A DNA stretch of 16,047 bases. It comes from an uncultured Eubacteriales bacterium. GTDB lineage: Bacteria > Bacillota > Clostridia > Oscillospirales > CAG-272. Each line of letters starts with the position of its first letter. Position 1 is the stretch's first letter. Both the position numbers and the translations under genes were made by a program. Shown here piece after piece: positions 1 through 7,226 of the stretch. The stretch lies in NCBI GenBank assembly GCA_934417455.1, contig CAKRWK010000004.1, forward strand, positions 1 through 16,047, written 5' to 3'. The notes below the pieces were generated by a model. It saw only the letters and a program-made list of their open reading frames with translations, did no database searches and was not told where the DNA came from.

Positions 1-2
1 AA

Positions 3-1802
3 ACAGACAAAGTCGCAGTGGACCTGTGGGGCATTTTCGCAAAGCCGGTAAAGGAAAAATCCGGATGGACGGTGCCGACGGAAATGACCGTCCGCAATGA
101 CAACAACGTCCCTGCGGATTTTGATGTGACGGCGGAAATACTGGATGCCGACGGTCATGTCTTGACGATCGAAAAAACGAGCGGCCATGCGGCGGATTAC
201 GAAAAATGCAAATGTAACGTTACATTTTCTGTCAAAAATCCGAAACTTTGGTCTCCCGAGACGCCATATCTCTACACCATGCGCGTGACGGTTTCCCGCG
301 GTGGAGAACCGGTCGATACGGATCGCGTCCGTTTCGGATTCCGCACGGTGACGATGTCTGCCGATACCGGTCTTTTTGTCAACGGAAAGCCGTACAAAAT
401 CAAGGGCGTCTGCGGCCATGCGGACGCGGGCCTGTTCGGCAAGGCCGTGCCGGACAACATTCAGCGCTACAAGGTGGAGATGCTGAAAGACATGGGAGCC
501 AACGGCTATCGCACCAGTCATTATCCGCAGTCCGAGGCCTTGATGGACGCACTTGACGAAAACGGATTTCTCGTCATGGACGAAACCCGTTGGTTTGAGT
601 CGACGGAAGAGGGAATAGCGCAACTGGAAGCGCTGATTCGTCGCGACAGAAACCGTCCGTCGGTCGTTTTCTGGTCGGTCGGAAATGAAGAAATGCACTT
701 TGTGACGGAAGAAGGGCGCCGCGTTTGCCGCAAACTGATGGCAGTTGTGCGCAAACTCGATGATTCCCGTCCCGTCATGACGGCGGTGGACCGTCCTGTC
801 GGCGCAACGGTGTACGACGAAAACGTCGTTCTCGGCGTCAACTATCACCTTGATTCTTACGACATGCTGCACGAAAAATACCCGGATAAACCGATCTTCG
901 CGTCCGAGTGTTGTGCGACGGGCACGACAAGAGGATGGTATTTCCCGTCCGACCCGCAACGCGGCTATGTTTCCGCGTGGGACCGGATGCCGGCCGACAC
1001 AACATTCAGCAGTCGCGAGTACACATGGAAATACATTTCTTCTCGCCCCTACATTATGGGTGGGTATCAGTGGATGGGCATTGAATACCGCGGCGAAACC
1101 GTCTGGCCAAGGCTCTGTTCCCAGAGCGGTGCCATTGACCTGTATTTTCAGAAAAAAGATGCCTTTTATCAGAACCTTTCGTTATGGTCGGACAAACCGA
1201 TGGTTCACCTTCTGCCGCACTGGAATTTCCGCGGACTGGAAGGGGAAGTATTCCCCGTATGGGTCTATACCAATCAACCGCAACTTGAACTTTTTCTGAA
1301 CGGAAAGAGCCTCGGCCGACGGACAATAGAGCCCTGCGGACACGGCGAGTGGCAGGTGGCCTATGAGCCCGGTACCCTGACCGTCAGGGCCTACGACAAG
1401 AACGGACGGGAGACGGCGAGCGAAACGCACGAAACAACGGGCGCACCGGTGCGCCTCGGACTGATACAGGATACAAAGCATCTTACGGCGAACGGCAGAG
1501 ATATGGCCGTTGTCACCTGCGTGGCGTACGATGCCGAAGGGCGGGAAGTCCCCGATGCGGAAGTGCACGTTTCCTTCACAACCATCGGCGACGCGCGGAT
1601 TTATTCGACGGGTTCGGACATCAGCGACCACAGAACGCTGTTTTCCTCCGACCGCCGTATGCGTGCCGGCCGTATCGGCGTGGCCGTAAAACTCGGACAC
1701 GCGACGGAAGGCGTCAAAGTCGTTGCCACGGCGCCGGGGCTTTCTTCCGCCGTGCTGACACTGCATATCGAAAACGAAAAAGGAGAGGTAAAAGATGAAT
1801 AA
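3..1802 (+). CDS. Glycoside hydrolase family 2 beta-glycosidase (beta-galactosidase/beta-glucuronidase type), 5'-truncated by the window edge
   Basis: Retaining GH2 enzyme that releases a terminal beta-linked sugar from oligosaccharides; the sugar cannot be told from sequence. The reading frame is open to the window edge, so the gene begins upstream and the N-terminal jelly-roll domain is missing. The GTG at 18 is not the true start. Numbering from that GTG, an immunoglobulin-like domain (about 15-105) ends in GFRTV, and a TIM barrel (about 112-400) follows. The acid/base glutamate is E224 in SVGNEE (codon 687-689). The probable nucleophile is E297 in FASECC (codon 906-908). The GGYQWMGIEYRGE segment is typical of GH2. 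A DUF4982-like domain (about 405-470, with LFLNGKSLG) and a C-terminal Ig-like GH2 domain (about 480-590) complete it. The last 8 nt overlap the next glycosidase gene, implying translational coupling and a joint role in breaking down one glycan. Export cannot be judged without the N-terminus. Confidence 0.93.
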   Translation, partial: TDKVAVDLWGIFAKPVKEKSGWTVPTEMTVRNDNNVPADFDVTAEILDADGHVLTIEKTSGHAADYEKCKCNVTFSVKNPKLWSPETPYLYTMRVTVSRGGEPVDTDRVRFGFRTVTMSADTGLFVNGKPYKIKGVCGHADAGLFGKAVPDNIQRYKVEMLKDMGANGYRTSHYPQSEALMDALDENGFLVMDETRWFESTEEGIAQLEALIRRDRNRPSVVFWSVGNEEMHFVTEEGRRVCRKLMAVVRKLDDSRPVMTAVDRPVGATVYDENVVLGVNYHLDSYDMLHEKYPDKPIFASECCATGTTRGWYFPSDPQRGYVSAWDRMPADTTFSSREYTWKYISSRPYIMGGYQWMGIEYRGETVWPRLCSQSGAIDLYFQKKDAFYQNLSLWSDKPMVHLLPHWNFRGLEGEVFPVWVYTNQPQLELFLNGKSLGRRTIEPCGHGEWQVAYEPGTLTVRAYDKNGRETASETHETTGAPVRLGLIQDTKHLTANGRDMAVVTCVAYDAEGREVPDAEVHVSFTTIGDARIYSTGSDISDHRTLFSSDRRMRAGRIGVAVKLGHATEGVKVVATAPGLSSAVLTLHIENEKGEVKDE

Positions 1803-3018
1803 GGAAACGGAAAAATACATTTCGCTCTTTGAAAAATACGCAAAAGAGAATTACAAAAAATGCTTGCGGGAGGCGGGCGGAAAATTTTCGTCTCCGTACT
1901 TTGTTCCCGGCGCGTATTATTCGCGGGAACTTTGGGACTGGGACAGTTGGCTGACGGGCATCGCGCTGGCGGACATCGCGGCCGGTACAGATATTTCCGC
2001 GTATCAGCGCGGGTGTGTTCTGGACTTCCTTCGCGCCGCGGACGGGGAGGGGCGGCTTCCCATCAATATTGTGGCGGACGGGGAGAGCATATTCGACCTG
2101 AAGCCGGGGGTGCAAGTGAACATTCACAAGCCATGTCTTGCTATGCAGGCATGGTTTGTTTCGGAGAGATACGGAGATGTTTCGTGGCTGAAGGACGATT
2201 TTTCCGCCATGAAAAACTACATTGCGTGGTATGAAAAAAACTGTTACCACGCGGAGAGCGGGCTGTTTTTTTGGATTAACGATTTTGCCATCGGCGTCGA
2301 CAATGACCCGTGCGTTTTCTACCGCCCGGACAGGAGCACGGCCGCCATATTCCTTAACTGTCTGATGTACTCCGAATACCTTGCCATGGAAAAACTTTCC
2401 CGTCGCCTCGGGGATGTGGCGGAGGAATATGCGAAAAAAGCCGAGGATTTGGGGGAGGCGATCCGCCGCGAGTGCTGGGACGATAGGGACGGTTTCTTTT
2501 ACAGCGCGGATGTGCTTCTGAAGCCTGTGGACAAAAACGAGTGGTTGCATTCCGGCGCGCCGCGGCACTGGCATACGCTTCCGATGCGTATCGGCGTCTG
2601 GAGCGGTTTCCTTCCGCTTTGGAACGGCCTTGCGACAAAAGAACAGGCGGAGCGACTGGTGCGGGAGCACTATCTGAACGAAAAAACATTTTACGCGCCG
2701 TTTGGCGTCCGTTCCGTGTCGAAAGCGGAGAAAATGTATGCAATCAGGCCTTCCGGAAATCCGTCATGCTGGCTCGGTCCCATTTGGATAAACGCGAACT
2801 GGTTTGTATTTTCGGGGCTTCTCCGCTACGGGTATGAAAAGGAAGCGATGGAACTTGCCGAAAAAACCGTGACGCTTCTCGGACGCGACATCGAGCGTTG
2901 CGGAGACATTCATGAGTATTACCACCCGGAAACCGGGGAAGGTATTCTCAACAAAGGATTTCAGAGTTGGAATCTGCTTGCTTATTGCATGGGGGCGTGG
3001 TTGAAGAAAAACGGGTAA
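1795..3018 (+). CDS. Six-hairpin glycosidase of the GH63/GH37 (mannosylglycerate hydrolase / trehalase-like) clan
   Basis: A 407-residue (alpha/alpha)6-barrel glycosidase, probably an inverting enzyme acting in the cytoplasm because no signal peptide is visible. The start ATG is preceded by AGGAGAGG at 1781-1788 with 6 nt spacing. It lies inside the end of the upstream GH2 gene. Clan motifs in order are WDWDSW (47-52), the barrel-opening motif seen as WDSxxTG in trehalases and GH63; GVDNDP (167-172), where D169 fits the catalytic acid of the GxDNSPR motif; CWLGPIWINANW near 323-334; and HEYYHPETGE (373-382), whose E374 fits the general base. The length matches compact bacterial GH63-like enzymes. 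The substrate is not evident. The coupling to a GH2 enzyme suggests both process successive linkages of one oligosaccharide. No transporter or regulator is visible in the part of the operon seen here. The clan call is strong; the family (63, 37 or a newer one) is uncertain. Confidence 0.85.
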   Translation: MNKETEKYISLFEKYAKENYKKCLREAGGKFSSPYFVPGAYYSRELWDWDSWLTGIALADIAAGTDISAYQRGCVLDFLRAADGEGRLPINIVADGESIFDLKPGVQVNIHKPCLAMQAWFVSERYGDVSWLKDDFSAMKNYIAWYEKNCYHAESGLFFWINDFAIGVDNDPCVFYRPDRSTAAIFLNCLMYSEYLAMEKLSRRLGDVAEEYAKKAEDLGEAIRRECWDDRDGFFYSADVLLKPVDKNEWLHSGAPRHWHTLPMRIGVWSGFLPLWNGLATKEQAERLVREHYLNEKTFYAPFGVRSVSKAEKMYAIRPSGNPSCWLGPIWINANWFVFSGLLRYGYEKEAMELAEKTVTLLGRDIERCGDIHEYYHPETGEGILNKGFQSWNLLAYCMGAWLKKNG

Positions 3019-3032
3019 CTTTCCCTGAGGAC

Positions 3033-3072
3033 AAAAACCGGCGGAACCGCTGTTGCGGCTCCGCCGGTTTTT
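3033..3072. terminator. Bidirectional intrinsic terminator between convergent genes
   Basis: A 13-bp inverted repeat, AAAAACCGGCGGA (3033-3045) with TCCGCCGGTTTTT (3060-3072), continues after one A/C mismatch into CCGC-TGTT-GCGG. The arms begin with A5 and end with T5, so either strand reads as a GC-rich stem followed by a U-tract. It lies 14 nt after the glycosidase stop and 14 nt beyond the DUF1854 stop on the other strand. Confidence 0.92.
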
Positions 3073-3086
3073 GCAGTTCCACCGAC

Positions 3087-3572
3087 TCACAGGTCGGCAA
3101 TCAGCGCCACGCGGCTGCCGCGGTCCAGGGCACGGTAGTCGTCGATGACATAGCGGTTGTCATCTGAGTCTCTCACGCGGACGCGACCGTCGGGATACAC
3201 GCGGATGTCGTGGTTGCGGTTACGGATGTCAAACGCGCGCGGACCGCGGTCGGTTTCCACCGTCCAGCGCAGAGTTCCGTATTTTTCCGAGACGGAGACA
3301 ATGCGGGTAATGCGGGGGATGAGATAATAGTCGTTAAGGCTCTGTTCGATGATTTTCCGGGCGTCTTTTGTCACGTCGGTGAGGTGCCGGATGACGGCAC
3401 GCTCCACGCCGTCGTCATCCAGAAGCGTAATATATTCGCCCGGACGGCTGACGGGGAAAAGACGGCGGGGTTCCAGACGGGAGATGACGGTTCCGTTCCC
3501 GAACGTCACGGTCACGAGGTTGTTTTCGCACACGTCTATTTTGTCGCGATCACTCAGATATATGCGTTCCAT
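3087..3572 (-). CDS. DUF1854 family protein
   Basis: A 161-residue protein without signal peptide or membrane segment. I recognise the DUF1854 pattern: RRLFPVSRPGEYITLLD (about 36-52), a central DYYLIPRITRI segment, YGTLRWTVETDRGPRAFDIR (about 98-117), and a closing DGRVRVRDSDDNRY stretch. The start is well supported by AGGAGG (plus-strand CCTCCT at 3578-3583) 5 nt before the ATG. It lies 44 nt downstream of the large ABC transporter on the same strand, with no terminator between, so the two are probably one operon. In other bacteria DUF1854 proteins are encoded next to ABC transporters, and in some proteobacteria this pair is named for an association with cyanophycin metabolism; no cyanophycin gene is visible here. 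Its biochemical role is unknown. I infer a cytoplasmic accessory subunit of the transporter. Confidence 0.88.
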   Translation of the reverse strand: MERIYLSDRDKIDVCENNLVTVTFGNGTVISRLEPRRLFPVSRPGEYITLLDDDGVERAVIRHLTDVTKDARKIIEQSLNDYYLIPRITRIVSVSEKYGTLRWTVETDRGPRAFDIRNRNHDIRVYPDGRVRVRDSDDNRYVIDDYRALDRGSRVALIADL

Positions 3573-3577
3573 AAATT

Positions 3578-3583
3578 CCTCCT
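3578..3583 (-). promoter_or_regulatory. Consensus Shine-Dalgarno for the DUF1854 gene
   Basis: Plus-strand CCTCCT reads AGGAGG on the minus strand, 5 nt before the ATG. It is the strongest ribosome-binding site in the window and fixes this start. Confidence 0.85.
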
Positions 3584-3616
3584 GCTATCCGATAAGCAAA
3601 TAAATGCTTGCAAAAA

Positions 3617-5938
3617 TCAGAATCTTTCCTCTTCTTTCAACTGTTCCGCTTCCTGCGTCATGGATTGAATCTGTACCAGTTTGTAGTACTTTCCTTTCAT
3701 GGCCATCAGTTCGGCGGGAGAGCCGTTTTCGATGATTTTTCCGTTGTCGACGACAATGATGCGGTTGGCGCGGCGCAGCGTCGACAGACGGTGAGCAATC
3801 ATCAGCGTTGTTTTTCCGGCAATCAGGCGGTCAATAGCCTCCTGTATCAGGTGCTCCGTTTCGGAGTCCACGGCGGCGGTCGCTTCGTCGAAAATCATAA
3901 TGGACGGGTTCTTCAGTACGGCGCGGGCAATGGAAATGCGCTGCCGTTCTCCGCCCGAAACGCCGACGCCGCGTTCACCAAGCATGGTGTCGTAAGCATC
4001 CGGTTGACGGGCAATGAAGCCGTGGGCGTTGGCGATGTCTGCCGCATGAATTACGTCCTCCACCGTCGCGTCGGGACGGCTGTAGGCGATGTTGTTGAAA
4101 ATGGTGTCGCTGAACATCATGGGTTCCTGTTGGACGTACCCGATTTGTGAACGATAGGCCGAGAGTTCAAAATTCTTGATGTTGTGGCCGTCCACGAGAA
4201 TTTCTCCGGAGTAGCCGTCATAGAAACGCATGAGAAGATTGATGAGGGTAGATTTTCCTGACCCCGTGGTGCCGACGATGCCGACGACCTCACCCGGTTC
4301 AATGGTGAGGGACACATCGTCAAGGACTTTTTTTGTGCGGTCGAAGGAAAATCCGACATGGAGAAACTCGATTTTCCCTTTCAGTGTGTCGGGCACGACG
4401 TAGTTTTCCGACTGCGTTTCCGGTTCCGCTTCCAGAATGTCGAGAATCTTTTCCGTAGAGGCCAGCGCACCCTGGAAAGAATCGGACAGGTTGGCAAAGA
4501 AGGAAACCGGGTTATAGAACATGGATGCGTAGGAAATAAAACTGACAATCAGACCGGCGGAATACCGCGGGTCGCCGGCAATGACGCGGCTGCCGCCGAT
4601 GCCCCAGATGACAAGGGAGCCGCAGGTGATAAAAAAGGAAACCAACTGCGGGAAGGCGGTGACGATTTTGCCGAGTTTCAGGTCTATGCGGAGCCAGTCA
4701 TTATTCTTTTCGTCAAATCTGTCGGCGGTGCGCTCTTCTCCGGTGAAGGACTTTGTAACCTTGACGCAGGGAATCGTGTCGGCCAGTGTGGAGACCACAC
4801 GCGACCAGCGACGCCATATCCGGCGGTAGAGGGGACGGAGTTTGCGGGAGAAATACCGGCTGAGAAAAACGATAATCGGCACGGGCAGAAGAGACAGAAG
4901 CGTCAGGGACGGGTTCATCGTCAGCATGATGAAGATAATGCCTATCATCTGGAAGAAATGAACGACGGCCTCCTGCGTGATGCGGAGAATGAAGGTCTGC
5001 AGGGTTCCCGAATCGCCGGAGATACGGTTGATAACCGAACCCGTCGACGTTTTGTCGTAAAACTTCATGGGCAGATATTGCGCTTTTCGGTAAATATCGT
5101 TGCGGATGGAAGCAACGGCCTTGTCACCGACGGTGCGCATCAGATAGGCGCGGACAATACCGACGCCGTACTGCAGTATATAGGTGAACAGCAGGCACAG
5201 AATCATGGAGAAGAGCATGCGGGAGCGGTTGTCGCCGGCGAAAGAGGCAATCCAAAGAAGAATGCGGTTTCCGGAATTGCCGGCGCCCGAGGGAAACACG
5301 TTGTCGACGATGAAACCGGTAATGGCCGGGGGAACGAGCGCCATCACGGTCGTGAAAAGAGACAGGAAAATACAGAAAAGCAGAGTGCCCATCTGCGGCT
5401 TTATGTACTTGTAGAATTTTCCGACGATTTTCTTTTTCGAGCGGCACATGATGCATTCCGCACCCGGGTGCAGAAGCGTTCTGCCGCATTTCGGGCAGAC
5501 GGAAAGCGCCCTCTCAAACGTGACGGCCATCACGGCGAGTTCGTCGTCGAGGTTGGCGCCGTCCCGCACATGACCGATAAACAGAGCAGCCGCGTCACAC
5601 AGCGCGGCGACGGCATAAGTGTAGCGGAAGAAAATCTTTCGCTTTCCGTCGGGCATGACGGCGGAGAGCGTCGCGTTGCCGTACATGCGCTTGGACAGAA
5701 CGTCCCGCATGTCCGAAAAGGCGAGCTCTTCGCAGTCGTCTGGGTCGCCGTCGAAAGTGTACACTTTCGTTTTCGTGAAGAAAAGAGCGGTCTCGGAATA
5801 TCTGCCATTGCGTTTCAAATCACCGACAATGGCGAAAAGGATATCCTCTCCGCTCTCTTTTATTCTGTTCACGACGGGCTGGGCACATCGGGGGATGGCT
5901 CGGTTTTTGAGAATTGCTTCAGTTTCCATGTCAAACAC
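3617..5938 (-). CDS. ABC exporter-type half-transporter (permease-ATPase fusion) with N-terminal accessory domain and zinc ribbon
   Basis: A 773-residue type IV (MsbA/LmrA-like) half-transporter expected to work as a dimer in the cytoplasmic membrane; the substrate is unknown. Residues 1-140 form a soluble domain of a kind not usual in exporters. A four-cysteine zinc ribbon follows (C148-x2-C151-x10-C162-x2-C165). Transmembrane helices begin near 181 and run to about 490. The ATPase domain has Walker A GTTGSGKST (556-564), a Q-loop in YVQQEP, signature VSGGERQR (660-667), Walker B IMIFDE with catalytic E685, and H-loop H716. All catalytic residues are intact. The start is either GTG 5938 (AAGGA about 6 nt upstream) or ATG 5929 (AGG 8 nt upstream). 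It lies upstream of DUF1854 and is driven by a promoter at 6031-6059. The fold is certain; export of a lipid, peptide or drug cannot be distinguished. Confidence 0.93.
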   Translation of the reverse strand: MFDMETEAILKNRAIPRCAQPVVNRIKESGEDILFAIVGDLKRNGRYSETALFFTKTKVYTFDGDPDDCEELAFSDMRDVLSKRMYGNATLSAVMPDGKRKIFFRYTYAVAALCDAAALFIGHVRDGANLDDELAVMAVTFERALSVCPKCGRTLLHPGAECIMCRSKKKIVGKFYKYIKPQMGTLLFCIFLSLFTTVMALVPPAITGFIVDNVFPSGAGNSGNRILLWIASFAGDNRSRMLFSMILCLLFTYILQYGVGIVRAYLMRTVGDKAVASIRNDIYRKAQYLPMKFYDKTSTGSVINRISGDSGTLQTFILRITQEAVVHFFQMIGIIFIMLTMNPSLTLLSLLPVPIIVFLSRYFSRKLRPLYRRIWRRWSRVVSTLADTIPCVKVTKSFTGEERTADRFDEKNNDWLRIDLKLGKIVTAFPQLVSFFITCGSLVIWGIGGSRVIAGDPRYSAGLIVSFISYASMFYNPVSFFANLSDSFQGALASTEKILDILEAEPETQSENYVVPDTLKGKIEFLHVGFSFDRTKKVLDDVSLTIEPGEVVGIVGTTGSGKSTLINLLMRFYDGYSGEILVDGHNIKNFELSAYRSQIGYVQQEPMMFSDTIFNNIAYSRPDATVEDVIHAADIANAHGFIARQPDAYDTMLGERGVGVSGGERQRISIARAVLKNPSIMIFDEATAAVDSETEHLIQEAIDRLIAGKTTLMIAHRLSTLRRANRIIVVDNGKIIENGSPAELMAMKGKYYKLVQIQSMTQEAEQLKEEERF

Positions 5939-6004
5939 CTGTTCCTTTTTTGCCGAAAAGGGGCTTTGGGCCTCGGTCGGAGGCTGCGTATTTCATGGGA
6001 AGGG

Positions 6005-6020
6005 GCGGGAGTATTCCCGC
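6005..6020 (-). repeat. Short hairpin at the 5' end of the predicted ABC transporter mRNA
   Basis: A perfect 6-bp stem, GCGGGA (6005-6010) with TCCCGC (6015-6020), with loop GTAT. It begins a few nucleotides inside the predicted minus-strand start (about 6024). No U-tract follows, so it is not a terminator; a 5' stem that protects the transcript is one possibility. Confidence 0.4.
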
Positions 6021-6030
6021 GGGTAGCCCT

Positions 6031-6059
6031 ATCGTATCACAAACGGGGAGAAAAGTCAA
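6031..6059 (-). promoter_or_regulatory. Sigma-A promoter for the ABC transporter/DUF1854 operon
   Basis: On the minus strand, -35 TTGACT (6059-6054) is separated by exactly 17 bp from -10 TACGAT (6036-6031), with TGA directly before the -10 (extended -10). The predicted start is near 6024, giving a leader of roughly 86 nt to the GTG at 5938. An A/T-tract lies directly upstream of the -35. Confidence 0.75.
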
Positions 6060-6063
6060 CGGG

Positions 6064-6095
6064 TTTTGAAAAAAAAATAATTTTTTGTAAAAAAA
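6064..6095. promoter_or_regulatory. A/T-tract, possible UP element
   Basis: A 32-bp run made almost only of A and T (T4, A9, T6, A7 blocks) in an otherwise GC-rich region. It begins 5 bp upstream of the minus-strand -35 box, where UP elements bind the RNA polymerase alpha subunits. It is far from the plus-strand -35 (6150), so it most likely serves the ABC transporter promoter. Confidence 0.5.
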
Positions 6096-6149
6096 CCGAA
6101 AACGCCCCCCGAAAAAGGCTCTTTCCGAAGGAAGGCGGCATTGCCGAAC

Positions 6150-6178
6150 TTGACAAACGGAGACGGATATGATACAAT
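6150..6178 (+). promoter_or_regulatory. Sigma-A promoter for the gene at 6215
   Basis: Perfect -35 TTGACA (6150-6155), a 17-bp spacer, and -10 TACAAT (6173-6178) preceded by TGA (extended -10). The predicted start is near 6185. This is the best promoter match in the window, and with the minus-strand promoter at 6031-6059 it makes this a divergent promoter region. Confidence 0.85.
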
Positions 6179-6182
6179 CAAA

Positions 6183-6197
6183 AACGATATTATCGTT
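6183..6197. promoter_or_regulatory. Operator-like palindrome over the transcription start
   Basis: AACGATA-T-TATCGTT is a perfect 15-bp palindrome with 7-bp arms, beginning 5 bp after the -10 box and covering the predicted +1. A repressor bound here would block the promoter. It ends just before the AAGAAGAGG ribosome-binding site (6198-6206). I do not recognise the cognate regulator, and none is encoded in the window. Confidence 0.5.
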
Positions 6198-6214
6198 AAG
6201 AAGAGGATTTTTTC

Positions 6215-6847
6215 ATGCTTACGACAGAACGTGTTTCCGTTATGAATTTCGAGAACGCCGTGCGCGGCGCACGCAACCCCATGAACAGTTGGGCGCGTAT
6301 GGACAGTTATTTCGGGGAGGACGGAAATTTCGTGTTCGGCGAAAACGATCTGTCCCTTGCCAGACGGCTCGCCAAAGCCGGCAGCGACCACAGAAAATTT
6401 CTCCGTCAGATTTTCGTGACGGTGGACATCACGGCACCGCTCTATTGGTGGAAAGAATTCGATACATACAAGGTCGGCACGGTGGCCAATTCCTGTTCCA
6501 CCATGCACAAAATTCAGGCCAAACCCTTTACGAGAGACGATTTTTCCCATGACCGCCTGACGGACGACGCACTGGCGGTGCTCGACAGTACGATTGCGTT
6601 TCTCGAAGCGGAAAGGTTGGCTTATAACGAAACAAAGGACGTGTCGCACTGGCACAACATGATTCAGCTTCTTCCGTCGTCCTATCAGCAGATGCGTACG
6701 GTGACGCTGAATTACGAAGTCCTCATCAATATGTATTATGCCAGATGCCACCACAAACTGGCCGAGTGGCATACCTTCTGCGACATGATACGGAAACTTC
6801 CGTATGCCGCTGATCTGATTCTCGTAAAAGAGCCGGAAAACAAATAA
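6215..6847 (+). CDS. Uncharacterised protein resembling a divergent ThyX (flavin-dependent thymidylate synthase) fold
   Basis: A 210-residue soluble protein. The start is chosen at 6215 because AAGAAGAGG (6198-6206) is well spaced; a second ATG at 6242 lacks such a site. The order of segments recalls ThyX: an N-terminal FENAVRGARNP (12-22, like the AaRvcY entry), a central WWKEFDTYKVGTVANSCST (78-96), and a C-terminal MYYARCHHKLAEWHTFCDMI segment, like the ThyX region around RxxxxAQWEI. The central stretch aligns with the ThyX signature region but carries T84-Y85-K86 where ThyX has Arg-His-Arg, so normal dUMP methylation is doubtful. It has its own strong promoter and an operator-like palindrome. 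It is separated by 44 nt from the next gene with no clear terminator, so it may lead the operon. The homology is inferred from pattern, not tested. It could also be an unrelated conserved protein. Confidence 0.55.
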   Translation: MLTTERVSVMNFENAVRGARNPMNSWARMDSYFGEDGNFVFGENDLSLARRLAKAGSDHRKFLRQIFVTVDITAPLYWWKEFDTYKVGTVANSCSTMHKIQAKPFTRDDFSHDRLTDDALAVLDSTIAFLEAERLAYNETKDVSHWHNMIQLLPSSYQQMRTVTLNYEVLINMYYARCHHKLAEWHTFCDMIRKLPYAADLILVKEPENK

Positions 6848-6891
6848 GTCTCCGACGGACGCAGGGCGGAGAAGGGAAAGGAGAACGCTGT

Positions 6892-7173
6892 ATGGAAACA
6901 CGTACGCGACGGATGCTCGGTATCTGTCTTGCCGCGCTTCTCCTTCTTGCCTTTCTCATATATCCCTGCGTTCTTTCTTTTCACGCCTGTCCCGGGGACG
7001 GGTGCTCCGTCTGCCTTCTGCTTTCGGAATTTCGCGGGCTGTTTGTCGCGCTTTTTTGCCTTTCTTATCTCTTTCCCGTTTGCCGTGCGGCAGGGCCCCG
7101 TACACCGCCTCCAATCCCGACGGGATTTTCCGTCGGCACTCTTATTCTGCAACGCGTTAAACTTTCCGATTGA
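6892..7173 (+). CDS. Small membrane protein with HxCxGxxCxxC motif, probably metal-binding
   Basis: A 93-residue protein with AAAGGAG (6877-6883) 8 nt before the ATG. Residues 10-30 form a hydrophobic membrane segment. Directly after it is H31-A-C33-P-G-D-G-C38-S-V-C41, then a second hydrophobic segment (about 48-65) and a proline-containing tail. Short proteins with a CTGEDCPIC-like motif placed just after the first membrane helix are, to my knowledge, common in Firmicutes next to metal-related ABC transporter genes; none has an established function I can name. The spacing of one His and three Cys suits zinc or another soft metal at the outer face of the membrane. Its 53-nt spacing from the ABC ATPase start and shared strand suggest one operon. 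I am confident that it is a gene and uncertain of its role. Confidence 0.7.
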   Translation: METRTRRMLGICLAALLLLAFLIYPCVLSFHACPGDGCSVCLLLSEFRGLFVALFCLSYLFPVCRAAGPRTPPPIPTGFSVGTLILQRVKLSD

Positions 7174-7210
7174 CGCCGCACGGGTCACGCCCGATTCGGA
7201 CAATATCGGA

Positions 7211-7216
7211 AAGGAA
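7211..7216 (+). promoter_or_regulatory. Shine-Dalgarno that fixes the ABC ATPase start
   Basis: AAGGAA lies 10 nt before the ATG at 7227. The upstream in-frame TTG at 7170 would add 19 residues unlike any ABC ATPase and has no such site. Confidence 0.65.
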
Positions 7217-7226
7217 CAAAAGAATA

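Noticed and set aside
1714..2670. A 318-codon open frame on the minus strand
   Set aside because: It is antisense to both glycosidases, its product is Arg/Pro/Val-rich with no domain pattern, and it spans the junction of two genes with clear catalytic motifs.
4358..6172. A 604-codon open frame on the plus strand opposite the ABC transporter
   Set aside because: It is antisense to a gene with every ABC motif intact. Its product is rich in His, Gly, Arg and Asp without any recognisable domain, and it crosses the divergent promoter region. It is a mirror of codon bias on the other strand.
6183..6197. The palindrome as an intrinsic terminator or a known NrdR/Zur/Fur box
   Set aside because: It is AT-rich with no T-run after it, so it is not a terminator. 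It does not match the NrdR, Zur or Fur consensus as I know them, so only an operator of unknown type is claimed.
7170..7226. N-terminal extension of the ABC ATPase from TTG 7170
   Set aside because: The added residues are not ABC-like and the start has no ribosome-binding site; ATG 7227 has AAGGAA upstream.
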